Positions 51,390-59,261 of a stretch of DNA of 64,000 bases are shown here, one piece after another (the first letter of the stretch is position 1; every line of letters begins with the position of its first letter). The DNA comes from Bacteroidota bacterium (lineage in GTDB: Bacteria; Bacteroidota; Bacteroidia; Chitinophagales; Chitinophagaceae). The notes beneath the pieces are model-generated. The model did not search any database, was not told where the DNA came from, and worked only from the letters and a program-made list of their open reading frames with translations. The stretch lies in assembly GCA_023437225.1 (NCBI GenBank), contig JAEZGS010000024.1, positions 1-64,000 on the forward strand, read 5' to 3'. The position numbers and the translations under genes are program-made.

Positions 51390-54257
51390 ATGAAACATCA
51401 ATCGATTTATTTTCTCTTCTTTCTGCTATCGCTTTCGCTGGCACTCACGGCACAGGAATCGACCCTGATTGAAGTGAGAGGTAAGGTGGTGGACCAATAC
51501 AAAGGCGATCCATTGGAAGGAGTTAGTGTGCAAATCAAAAACTCTGTGACCGGTACCATTACAGACAAAAACGGAAGTTTCAATATTCGCACACGATTGA
51601 AGTTTCCTTTCAGAATTGTGTTTTCGTTTGTCGGCTTCAGGGAACAGGAATTTGAAGTGACGCAACCTGGCGCAACATTAAACATCTCACTTGAAACGCA
51701 AACTCAACTTGGTAAAGAGGTGGTGGTTACGGCATCGCGTGTTGCCGAGAATGTACTTCGTTCACCTGTATCGGTAGAAAAACTTGATATTCGTGCTATT
51801 CGGGAAACGCCTGCCCCGAGTTTTTACGACGCGCTTGAAAACATAAAAGGTGTGCAGATGACAACATCAAGTCTTACTTTCAAAATACCCAACACAAGAG
51901 GCTTTAATATCCCCAACAATTTCAGGTTTATGCAAATGGTTGATGGAGTTGACATGCAGGCGGCAACGCTCGGTGTTCCTTTAGGGAATGCGATCGGTCC
52001 AACAGAACTTGATATCGCCAGTGTTGAAATTACTCCGGGAACAGCCTCTGCATTATACGGTATGAACGCGATCAACGGAATGGCGAACCTTATCACAAAG
52101 AGTCCATTTCTTTACCAGGGATTGAGCGTCTATCATAAAACAGGAGTTAATCATGTTGATGGAAAAGATCGTCCGGCGGGAATACTTACTGAAACATCGA
52201 TCCGTTATGCGCATGCATTCAATAACAGATTTGCATTTAAAATAAATGCAGGGTATATGCGCGGTACAGATTGGTTGTCGAACAGCGCTAATGATCAAAA
52301 TCCCAATCAGCTGTCCACTGCAAACCCGCTCTACCCGCAACTTGCCGGGGATAACAGTCCGGCCGTGGATGCATGGAACAAATATGGAGATGAAAACAAT
52401 AATGCGGTGACGATCGCTGGCGTCAATTACAACGGCCAAACAACAAGCTTTCTTGTTCGAAGAACAGGGTACTGGGAGAAAGATCTTATACATCCGAAAG
52501 TTGATAACCTGAAGTTTGATGCGGCGTTGCACTATCGGCTTACCGACAACATGGAATTGAGTTATGCATATCGCGTAGGTAAGATGGATGGCGTGTTTCA
52601 ACGCGGAAATAAAATTCAGCTCGATAACGTCATCGTTCAAAACCATCGCTTCGAAGTCAAAGGTGCAAACTATTCACTGCGTGCTTATGTCTCCGTAGAA
52701 AACACCGGTGACTCCTACAACGTGAAACCGCTATCCGATAACCTGGATCTCACCCATCGTTCCAATGCCTCATGGCGTGATGTTTTTAAGTCAAGCCTGC
52801 AATCTTCGATTGACAACGGTATTGAACTGACTGAAGCGATGAAGATCGCTCGCGCTGCAGCTGATGAAGGTCGTGTTGTGCCTGGCACAGCAGAATTTGA
52901 ACAACTAAAAAATACCATCATTCGTATCAATAACTGGGATCACAAAAATGCCGGTATTGCAGGAGCGCCTGAAACAGGAGGGGCCTGGCTACTGCAACAA
53001 AGCAGGTTTTATCATGCGGATGGAACCTGGGATTTGAGCGATAAGATAAAATTCATAGGTGTGCTTATAGGAGCGGACGCAAGAGTGTATGAAGTGATCC
53101 CTGATGGAAATAACTTTGTTGACTTCTCAAGGCCGGTTGCAGACAGAACAAAGCCCGGTGGCAGCAATGTTTATTATAGAAAATATGGCGGATTTATTCA
53201 GGTAACGCGTGGCTTTCTGGATGATAGGCTCAAGCTTTATGCATCGTTGCGATACGATCATAATCTTGATTTTACGCCAAAATTAAACCCGCGATTTGCA
53301 GCAGTGTACACTGTTTCAGAGAAGCACAATTTCAGATTTAGTATACAGAATGGATTTAGGTTTCCTGCATTGTTTGAAGCGCTGTCATTTGTTAACAACG
53401 GAAATGTAAGAAGAGTGGGAGGATTGCCTTACATTAATGAGGGTCTTGGATATCTTGATAATTCCTATACGCTGATTTCAGTAAATGCTTTTAACGCCGC
53501 TGTAAATAAAGACATCAATTCGGGCATCAGCAGTACTGATGCGGCTTTGAAGAATCGTGCCCTGCTTGCGGTAACCAATCTTTCACCCACCAGGCCCGAA
53601 GAGATAGTTTCTTTTGAGACAGGATATAAGTCCGTATTGCTGAGCAATAAACTGGTAATCGATCTCGATGCATACACGAATGTTTACGACGGATTTCTTG
53701 GACAGGTAGAAGTTGCGGTTCCTGCGACAGACAAAGTTGGTACAGACGCGTCGGTAGTAGACATGCTTGCTTCAAACCGATCGAAGCAAACTCGCTACAG
53801 GGTTTTCACAAATGCAAAAAACAAGTACCGGAATTATGGTGCATCATTGGGCATAACTTATAATTTCTATAAAAAATTCACTGCTTCGGGAAATGTGAAT
53901 TACAATGATATAAAGACAAATACTCAAGTAGATATATTTCTTACAGCATTCAATACGCCCAACTGGATGGTCAACTTATCATTCGGTAACCGGGAACTGG
54001 TAAAGAACGTAGGCTTTAATGTTGTTTGGAAATGGCAACAAGCTTTTCTTTGGGAAAGCCCGCTTGCAACGGGCAGGGTGCCTGCATTCAATTTGTTTGA
54101 TGCGCAATTGACGTTTAAAGTGCCTTCTTTGAATTCATCTGTAAAAGTCGGCGGTACCAATATATTTAACCGGCGATACATCCAGTATGCAGCGGGACCA
54201 ACTATTGGTGCATTGTATTACGCCGCATTGACCTTTGACCTTAAATCGGTTCGTTGA
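51390..54257 (+). CDS. TonB-dependent receptor, likely for a sulfur source
   Basis: A 955-aa outer-membrane receptor. Signal peptide 1-21; CarboxypepD_reg-like domain about 25-105 (EVRGKVVDQYKGDPLEGVSVQIKNSVTGTITDKNGSFNI); plug about 115-235 (KEVVVTASRVAENVLRSPVSVEKLDIRAIRETPAPSFYDALENIKGVQM ... EITPGTASALYGMNAINGMANLITK); then a large barrel ending with GALYYAALTFDLKSV. No SusD partner is adjacent. The shared operator with cysH and the DUF2490 gene suggests uptake of a sulfur compound such as a sulfonate or sulfate ester; that is inference. Confidence 0.9.
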   Translation: MKHQSIYFLFFLLSLSLALTAQESTLIEVRGKVVDQYKGDPLEGVSVQIKNSVTGTITDKNGSFNIRTRLKFPFRIVFSFVGFREQEFEVTQPGATLNISLETQTQLGKEVVVTASRVAENVLRSPVSVEKLDIRAIRETPAPSFYDALENIKGVQMTTSSLTFKIPNTRGFNIPNNFRFMQMVDGVDMQAATLGVPLGNAIGPTELDIASVEITPGTASALYGMNAINGMANLITKSPFLYQGLSVYHKTGVNHVDGKDRPAGILTETSIRYAHAFNNRFAFKINAGYMRGTDWLSNSANDQNPNQLSTANPLYPQLAGDNSPAVDAWNKYGDENNNAVTIAGVNYNGQTTSFLVRRTGYWEKDLIHPKVDNLKFDAALHYRLTDNMELSYAYRVGKMDGVFQRGNKIQLDNVIVQNHRFEVKGANYSLRAYVSVENTGDSYNVKPLSDNLDLTHRSNASWRDVFKSSLQSSIDNGIELTEAMKIARAAADEGRVVPGTAEFEQLKNTIIRINNWDHKNAGIAGAPETGGAWLLQQSRFYHADGTWDLSDKIKFIGVLIGADARVYEVIPDGNNFVDFSRPVADRTKPGGSNVYYRKYGGFIQVTRGFLDDRLKLYASLRYDHNLDFTPKLNPRFAAVYTVSEKHNFRFSIQNGFRFPALFEALSFVNNGNVRRVGGLPYINEGLGYLDNSYTLISVNAFNAAVNKDINSGISSTDAALKNRALLAVTNLSPTRPEEIVSFETGYKSVLLSNKLVIDLDAYTNVYDGFLGQVEVAVPATDKVGTDASVVDMLASNRSKQTRYRVFTNAKNKYRNYGASLGITYNFYKKFTASGNVNYNDIKTNTQVDIFLTAFNTPNWMVNLSFGNRELVKNVGFNVVWKWQQAFLWESPLATGRVPAFNLFDAQLTFKVPSLNSSVKVGGTNIFNRRYIQYAAGPTIGALYYAALTFDLKSVR

Positions 54258-54292
54258 TTTGTTGTATTTTGTCATGAGCAAGAAACTGCATC

Positions 54293-54835
54293 ATGCCCCC
54301 CGAACCGATATATACTTCGAATCTTCTGTTAAGGACATTCAGGGAGACCGACCTTGAGGATGTTCACAGGGGCTTGTCGCACGAAGACGTCATCCGCTAT
54401 TATGGTGTCAGTTATCCTACGGTGGAAGCAGCCCGTGCACAGATGAAGTTCTTTGCCGACCTTGATGCTTTCAATACCGGGGCATGGTGGGCGGTGTGTT
54501 CCCTTAAGGATGAGAAGTTCCTCGGTGCCTGTGGTATCAACAACTACAATCCACTACATATGAAAGCGGAACTGGGATTCTGGCTGCTCAAGGAGAATTG
54601 GGGTAGAGGCATCATGAAGGAAGCCATACCAAAAGTTTGCAGTTATGCGTTTTCAAATTTTGCCCTCCATCGCATCGAGGCATTTGTGGAAATGGGAAAT
54701 GGAAATTCTTTTGGTTTGCTAACGAAGTTGGGTTTTCGTCATGAAGGGGTTATGGTTGACTGTGAGATAAAGAATGACAAGTTCATTAGTCTGCATATTT
54801 TTGCAACCTTTCATGACGTTGCCTTGCCGCATTAA
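54293..54835 (+). CDS. GNAT family N-acetyltransferase (RimJ/RimL-like)
   Basis: A 180-aa acetyltransferase of the type that modifies the alpha-amino group of ribosomal proteins or other amines: TSNLLLRTFRETDLEDVHRGLSHEDVIRYYGV, the beta-bulge region FLGACGINNYNPLHMKAELGFWLLKENWGRGIMKEAIPKVCSYAFSNFALHRIEAFVEMGNGNSFGLLTKLGFRHEGVM. The acetyl-CoA P-loop is ENWGRGIMKEA. Start is the only in-frame ATG near the gap after the receptor. It is followed at once by the DUF1330 gene. Role unclear. Confidence 0.88.
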   Translation: MPPEPIYTSNLLLRTFRETDLEDVHRGLSHEDVIRYYGVSYPTVEAARAQMKFFADLDAFNTGAWWAVCSLKDEKFLGACGINNYNPLHMKAELGFWLLKENWGRGIMKEAIPKVCSYAFSNFALHRIEAFVEMGNGNSFGLLTKLGFRHEGVMVDCEIKNDKFISLHIFATFHDVALPH

Positions 54836-54854
54836 TTTTATTCAAATTATTTTT

Positions 54855-55142
54855 ATGTCTGCTTATGTTATCGTTGAAGTGTCTATTCACGACCATGACC
54901 TTTATGAACAATACAAGAAATTAACACCTGCCGCAGTGAGTGCATTCGATGGGCGCTTTGTAGTGCGGGGTGGCCAGACACAATCTCTCGAAGGCGACTG
55001 GAACCCTGAACGCTTTGTAATACTTGAATTTCCTTCAATGGAAAGGGCAAGGGAATGGTACAATTCCGATCAGTATACACATGCACGGCTCATAAGACAA
55101 CGCGCTTCGCACGCAAAGATGCTGCTGGTGGAAGGGGCTTAG
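54855..55142 (+). CDS. DUF1330 family protein
   Basis: The frame extends further upstream, but the Met at 54855 gives the standard 95-aa size and N-terminus (MSAYVIVEVSIHDHDLYEQYKKLTPAAVSAFDGRFVVRGG). The family has a ferredoxin-like dimeric alpha/beta barrel fold; the central EFPSMERAREWYNSDQY is its hallmark. Function unknown. It lies 19 bases after the acetyltransferase gene. Confidence 0.9.
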   Translation: MSAYVIVEVSIHDHDLYEQYKKLTPAAVSAFDGRFVVRGGQTQSLEGDWNPERFVILEFPSMERAREWYNSDQYTHARLIRQRASHAKMLLVEGA

Positions 55143-55190
55143 AGTTGTGTGATCTCGCATTTGCCGCGTCCATTCCCATTCTGGAATATA

Positions 55191-55198
55191 TATATTTG
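55191..55198 (+). promoter_or_regulatory. -7 promoter element TATATTTG before the OsmC gene
   Basis: Exact TAnnTTTG match, 15 bases before the ATG at 55214. The nearest upstream TTTG is 27 bases away, too far for the standard spacing, and the leader would be very short. Confidence 0.4.
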
Positions 55199-55213
55199 CC
55201 AAAATTCTGTTAG

Positions 55214-55633
55214 ATGATCCGAATAGAAATGAGCCGTGTAAATGGCGATTATGGCTTTGAAGCAAGAGATGCAAATGGTCATACTGTTAGAATGGATACC
55301 AGTCCTGAGACTGGTGGATCTAATTTTGGTGTTCGCCCCATGCAGATGCTACTGATGGGTCTTGCAGGCTGTAGCGGTATTGATATCGTGTCAATACTAA
55401 AAAAACAAAGGCAGGACCTGCAGGATATAAAAACTTTCATTGAAGGCGAGAGACAGCAAAATGTGGAGCCTTCACTGTGGGAAAAGATCACAGTTGTATT
55501 TCAACTAACCGGGAATCTGGATCGCGACAAGGCGGAGCGGGCCTGCGCATTATCTATGGACAAATATTGTTCGGTTGCCGAAACGCTTCGCAGAGCGGGC
55601 TGCAAATTGGAATGGAGAATGGAGATTCTCTGA
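55214..55633 (+). CDS. OsmC family protein
   Basis: A 139-aa member of the OsmC/Ohr superfamily: the first conserved Cys is in PMQMLLMGLAGCSGIDIVSILKKQRQ (near residue 53) and the second in MDKYCSVAETLRRAG (near 118), the pair that reduces peroxides in active members. The TSPETGGSNFGVRP loop is the standard N-terminal part. It may serve peroxide defence or sulfur trafficking; its place just before metZ in a sulfur locus is suggestive. Confidence 0.9.
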   Translation: MIRIEMSRVNGDYGFEARDANGHTVRMDTSPETGGSNFGVRPMQMLLMGLAGCSGIDIVSILKKQRQDLQDIKTFIEGERQQNVEPSLWEKITVVFQLTGNLDRDKAERACALSMDKYCSVAETLRRAGCKLEWRMEIL

Positions 55634-55686
55634 TGTTTATATTTTGAATTACATAGTTAACCATCAACGGAAATAGATCAATATAT

Positions 55687-56853
55687 ATGTTCCCAATAAC
55701 CAAGGCAATTCGCATTCAGACCGACAAGACCGGAGAGGGCGAGCATTCCACTCCTCTTTATCTAACCAGTAGTTTTCGTTTTGATTCAGCAGAAGATATG
55801 CGCGCTGCTTTCGCAGAAGAAACAGACGATAACATTTATTCCCGTTTCAGCAATCCATCAGTTACAGAGTTCATTGAAAAGATGTGTGCGTTGGAAGGAG
55901 CCGAGGCCGGATTCGCAACTTCAACTGGAATGAGCGCCGTGTTTGCTTCTTTCATGGCATTTCTCCGGCAGGGGGATCATCTCATATGTTGTAGTGCAGT
56001 ATTTGGAAGCACGCATTCTTTGGTGGCAAAGTATCTTCCTAATTACGGAATAGAATACACTTTTGTTGACGCAGCGGATCCATCGTCGTGGGAAGCGCAG
56101 GTCCGTCCGAATACAAAAATGGTTTACATCGAAACGCCCACAAATCCGGGACTTGATGTAATTGACCTGGAAATTGTTGGAGAATTATGCAGGAAACATA
56201 ACCTTTTAATGAACGTCGATAACTGCTTTGCTACACCATTGCTTCAGCGTCCTATTGAATATGGCGCTCACCTGGTTGTACATTCGGCAACAAAATGGAT
56301 CGACGGGCAGGGACGTGTACTCGGTGGTGTGGTTGTAGGTAATAAAGATCTTATTCATCAGTTATATTTATTCTGCCGAAATACAGGACCCGCAATGAGT
56401 CCTTTTAATGCATGGGTATTAAGTAAGAGCCTTGAAACGCTGGACGTGAGAATGGAGCGTCATAGTAATAATGCGATGTACATCGCGCAATCACTTGAGT
56501 CGCATCCGAAGATAAGCTGGTTGAAATACCCCATGTTGCCTTCTCATCCACAACACGAGATTGCAAAGAAGCAAATGAGTGCCGGTGGCGGCATTGTTTG
56601 TTTTGAATTGAAGGGGGGCATCGAGAGTGGGAGAAAGTTTCTTGATGCATTGAAGATGCTGACGCTTACTGCAAACCTTGGCGATACAAGAAGCATAGCG
56701 TCACACCCGGCAAGTACAACTCACTCGAAGCTGACTGACAGTGAGCGCGCGGAAGTGAACATCACTCCTGGTCTGATCCGGATCTCTGTTGGCCTTGAAC
56801 ATCGCGACGATATTCTGGCTGATATTGTTCAGGCTCTTGATCAGTTGCCTTAA
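55687..56853 (+). CDS. metZ: O-succinylhomoserine sulfhydrylase
   Basis: A 388-aa PLP enzyme of the Cys/Met metabolism (gamma-family) group. The PLP lysine is Lys203 in VVHSATKWIDGQGRVLGGVVVG, whose SATKxxDGQGR form is typical of MetZ; YSRFSNPSVTEFIEKMCALEGAE and GFATSTGMSAVFASFMAFLRQGDH are the usual N-terminal blocks, and ETPTNPGLDVIDLE and LGDTRSIASHPASTTHSKL follow. It condenses O-succinylhomoserine with sulfide to give homocysteine, using the sulfide made by CysJI. The last 92 bases overlap the convergent hydrolase gene. Confidence 0.9.
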   Translation: MFPITKAIRIQTDKTGEGEHSTPLYLTSSFRFDSAEDMRAAFAEETDDNIYSRFSNPSVTEFIEKMCALEGAEAGFATSTGMSAVFASFMAFLRQGDHLICCSAVFGSTHSLVAKYLPNYGIEYTFVDAADPSSWEAQVRPNTKMVYIETPTNPGLDVIDLEIVGELCRKHNLLMNVDNCFATPLLQRPIEYGAHLVVHSATKWIDGQGRVLGGVVVGNKDLIHQLYLFCRNTGPAMSPFNAWVLSKSLETLDVRMERHSNNAMYIAQSLESHPKISWLKYPMLPSHPQHEIAKKQMSAGGGIVCFELKGGIESGRKFLDALKMLTLTANLGDTRSIASHPASTTHSKLTDSERAEVNITPGLIRISVGLEHRDDILADIVQALDQLP

Positions 56854-57937
56854 TGTTCGTTGCATCATGGATCAGCAGATCGCTGATGTAATACACTTTA
56901 CCGATGCGGACGTCAAGAATGTTGTTGTCTTTACGCAATTCATTCAAACTAAATAAAACATCATCGACGGATTCATCACTCAATTGAAAGGTTCCAAAAT
57001 GTGATGGGATCATCAGTGATGCATTCATATCATGGAAAGCATGAACTGCTTCAAGGGGGCTCATGTGATTCGCTTGCATGAACCACTCAGGCTTATATGC
57101 ACCGGTGCCAAGTACTGCAATTTGAGGATGGAAAAGATTGCCAATGTCCCTGTAATGTGTTCCGTAACCTGAGTCGGCAGAAATAAAAAGGTTTGCGGTG
57201 TTGGCTTCGAACACAAATCCTCCCCATAGTGTACTGTTGAAAGGTCGAAATATCCGTTTGCTGTAATGGCGCGATGGCACAAAAGTGATGGCGATTTCAT
57301 TAATAGGATAAGTTTCATACCACAGTGCTTCTATCACTTTGTTCTTAATGCCAAATGAACGGATCAGTTCCTCCATATTCTTCCCCGTAAGGATCGTAGC
57401 TGCAGAATTGACGGTGGTGAGTTCCTTAAGTGTTTTTTCGTTACAATGATCTTCATGATCGTGTGTGATGAGAATGAAATCAATTGCATCCAGTTCTGAA
57501 GGATTAAAAGGAACTTTGCTCAAACGCCTATACGGACCGATCGAATGGAAGTGGGGATCTACAAGCATGTTGACTCCATTGAGTCGAACGAAATAAGAAG
57601 CATGACCCAGCCAGACAATGCAATCATTACCTTTTTGAATCTCTGCAACATTTAACTCATTGGTTGGAAGCACTGTGTTCTTGGTAACTAACCGTTTAAT
57701 AAGATGAATAGGCAACCATCGTAATAGCGGAAGGAAGTTCTGATAGTAGGGCGCCTCTTCGAAAATGAATCGTTGCTTCGCATCTACAGGAGTGCCTTTA
57801 AATGTTGCCGGTATTTTAATCGACCGTGCCGGATCGATCGGAAGATAATGAATCGGCAATGACGCTCTTTCAGACGAAGCCCATGCTGCGAGGTAAAGCA
57901 AAACGACTATTGAAGTGATAACTACAAGGTAGATCAT
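56762..57937 (-). CDS. MBL-fold metallohydrolase (NAPE-PLD-like)
   Basis: A 391-aa protein with one N-terminal membrane helix (MIYLVVITSIVVLLYLAAW) and a metallo-beta-lactamase fold: WLGHASYFVRLNGVNMLVDPHF, then FILITHDHEDHCNEKTLKEL (HxHxDH near residues 156-162), SRHYSKR, LFISADSGYGTHYRDIG, and MIPSHFGTFQLSDESVDD. This order is shared by N-acyl-phosphatidylethanolamine phospholipase D-like and UlaG-like enzymes, so a membrane-lipid or phosphodiester substrate is possible. The last 30 residues, encoded opposite metZ, are low-complexity (QEPEQYQPEYRRDVQGQQ). It overlaps the upstream gene by 4 bases. Confidence 0.85.
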   Translation of the reverse strand: MIYLVVITSIVVLLYLAAWASSERASLPIHYLPIDPARSIKIPATFKGTPVDAKQRFIFEEAPYYQNFLPLLRWLPIHLIKRLVTKNTVLPTNELNVAEIQKGNDCIVWLGHASYFVRLNGVNMLVDPHFHSIGPYRRLSKVPFNPSELDAIDFILITHDHEDHCNEKTLKELTTVNSAATILTGKNMEELIRSFGIKNKVIEALWYETYPINEIAITFVPSRHYSKRIFRPFNSTLWGGFVFEANTANLFISADSGYGTHYRDIGNLFHPQIAVLGTGAYKPEWFMQANHMSPLEAVHAFHDMNASLMIPSHFGTFQLSDESVDDVLFSLNELRKDNNILDVRIGKVYYISDLLIHDATNIKATDQEPEQYQPEYRRDVQGQQRSGSDQE

Positions 57938-59190
57938 CTGTGCGGCTTAATCATGAGATAGGCAATGTCCGGATATTTTTCTGATAAATGATTGCCAAGA
58001 ACCGAGATCAGCACAAGCAGGGCGAGTTGTAAGAATACGATCGTTGCGATAAAGCTCCAAAACTGCACCCGCTTTGTCTTTGTATGCTGTATTAACTTCC
58101 GTTTGTTCATATTGACACTATCAATTCCTGAATAGACTAAATCGAAAGCAGGGCTTGCGAGAAAAAGGTCAGGTACCAATACGAATGTTTTGATGAACCC
58201 AAAATATGTATAGACGCGCCTCTTTACCTGGTGCACAGGGAACAGGCTCTTGTAGCAGAACCAAACAAACTCGACGCAGCTCATTGTTTTAAAATTCTGG
58301 AAGTTGAAATCGTAATCGTATGGTATGCCTTTTGAACCTTCTGCAAGTTTCATGATCACCGGAAGGTATTGGTCTTTATCCGGAGTCACATAGTTTCCTT
58401 TATTTATGTTTTCAACAAGCGTATCATAAATTTTTAGCTCCACTTTGGAAGCCGGTTGGCCATTGATCATTATATCGGGCCCTGGCGAAGCGACCAGTTC
58501 CCTCACGTCTTTAAGATCGATGTTGATCTTCGAGTTGCCTTGCTGTTGAGGAATTGATAATTCAGTATTCTTCATTTTGCTCATCAATTTCTTTCCCTTG
58601 TTGTCTTCGCGAAAGAATGAGGCGTTTGCATGTTTCTTCAAAAACCTGCCCAGATTTTTATTGCCATTGAAGCGAAGTATAGCAAGGTCATCGCACCTCG
58701 AAAAATTTTCCAGTACATCTTCCGTAACGCCTTTGGCACCGATAGCATGATACACAGTGACAGCGCCGGTAACATCATCCTTCCTGGCGATGCCGGCATG
58801 TGAATAGTAAGCGTTTTGCAGCAGGATCAGGCCATCGATATAATGATCATGGCGTCTGAGAAGTACGTCGCCCGTTTCGATGATTTCTTTTATGTGTCTA
58901 CATTCCTTGTATCGATATCTTTCAGGTTTCTCATCGTAATAAAACAACAGAGGTAGTCGAGGTCTGTATTTGATATAAGGCAATTTTCCAAACACCCGGA
59001 AAGCGTTTCCGCTTAACAACAAAGCAACATAAATCGATATCAATGGAAGCAGCACCAATGTCCAGAATAACCACCGATTGATGGATAACCATTGGTTGTT
59101 GAGAAGCCATGCGGGAAAGACAAGCAGGATGAGCACTGCTACAAAGACGAGGCTCAATAAGAATTCGTCTGAATTATCGGTCTTATTCAT
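57934..59190 (-). CDS. YiiX-like permuted NlpC/P60 peptidase with membrane anchors
   Basis: The frame opens with a GTG at 59256, but that would abut the divergent kinase gene; the ATG at 59190 (MNKTDNSDEFLLSLVF) is a better start, giving 418 aa. Two N-terminal membrane helices (LLSLVFVAVLILLVFPAWLL, WLFWTLVLLPLISIYVALLL) and one near the C-terminus surround a circularly permuted papain-like domain: GDVLLRRHDHYIDGLILLQNAYYSHAGIARKD with the catalytic His near 127, and YDYDFNFQNFKTMSCVEFVWFCY with the catalytic Cys near 302. Such enzymes act on peptides, amides or lipids. Translationally coupled to the MBL gene. Confidence 0.82.
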   Translation of the reverse strand: MNKTDNSDEFLLSLVFVAVLILLVFPAWLLNNQWLSINRWLFWTLVLLPLISIYVALLLSGNAFRVFGKLPYIKYRPRLPLLFYYDEKPERYRYKECRHIKEIIETGDVLLRRHDHYIDGLILLQNAYYSHAGIARKDDVTGAVTVYHAIGAKGVTEDVLENFSRCDDLAILRFNGNKNLGRFLKKHANASFFREDNKGKKLMSKMKNTELSIPQQQGNSKINIDLKDVRELVASPGPDIMINGQPASKVELKIYDTLVENINKGNYVTPDKDQYLPVIMKLAEGSKGIPYDYDFNFQNFKTMSCVEFVWFCYKSLFPVHQVKRRVYTYFGFIKTFVLVPDLFLASPAFDLVYSGIDSVNMNKRKLIQHTKTKRVQFWSFIATIVFLQLALLVLISVLGNHLSEKYPDIAYLMIKPHR

Positions 59191-59261
59191 AGGTTTCAAG
59201 GTTAGGGAACACCAAGATATTAAGAACTTTCTTTTCTTCGTATATTGTTCGTGCACTTATT

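Noticed and set aside
54688..54712. GAAATGG-like heptamers inside the GNAT gene
   Set aside because: The bases encode VEMGNGNSF, a conserved acetyltransferase block, so the likeness to the 38064 array is explained by coding.
59191..59256. GTG start for the YiiX-like gene
   Set aside because: It would leave only five bases to the divergent kinase gene and no room for promoters; the ATG at 59190 precedes the first membrane helix.
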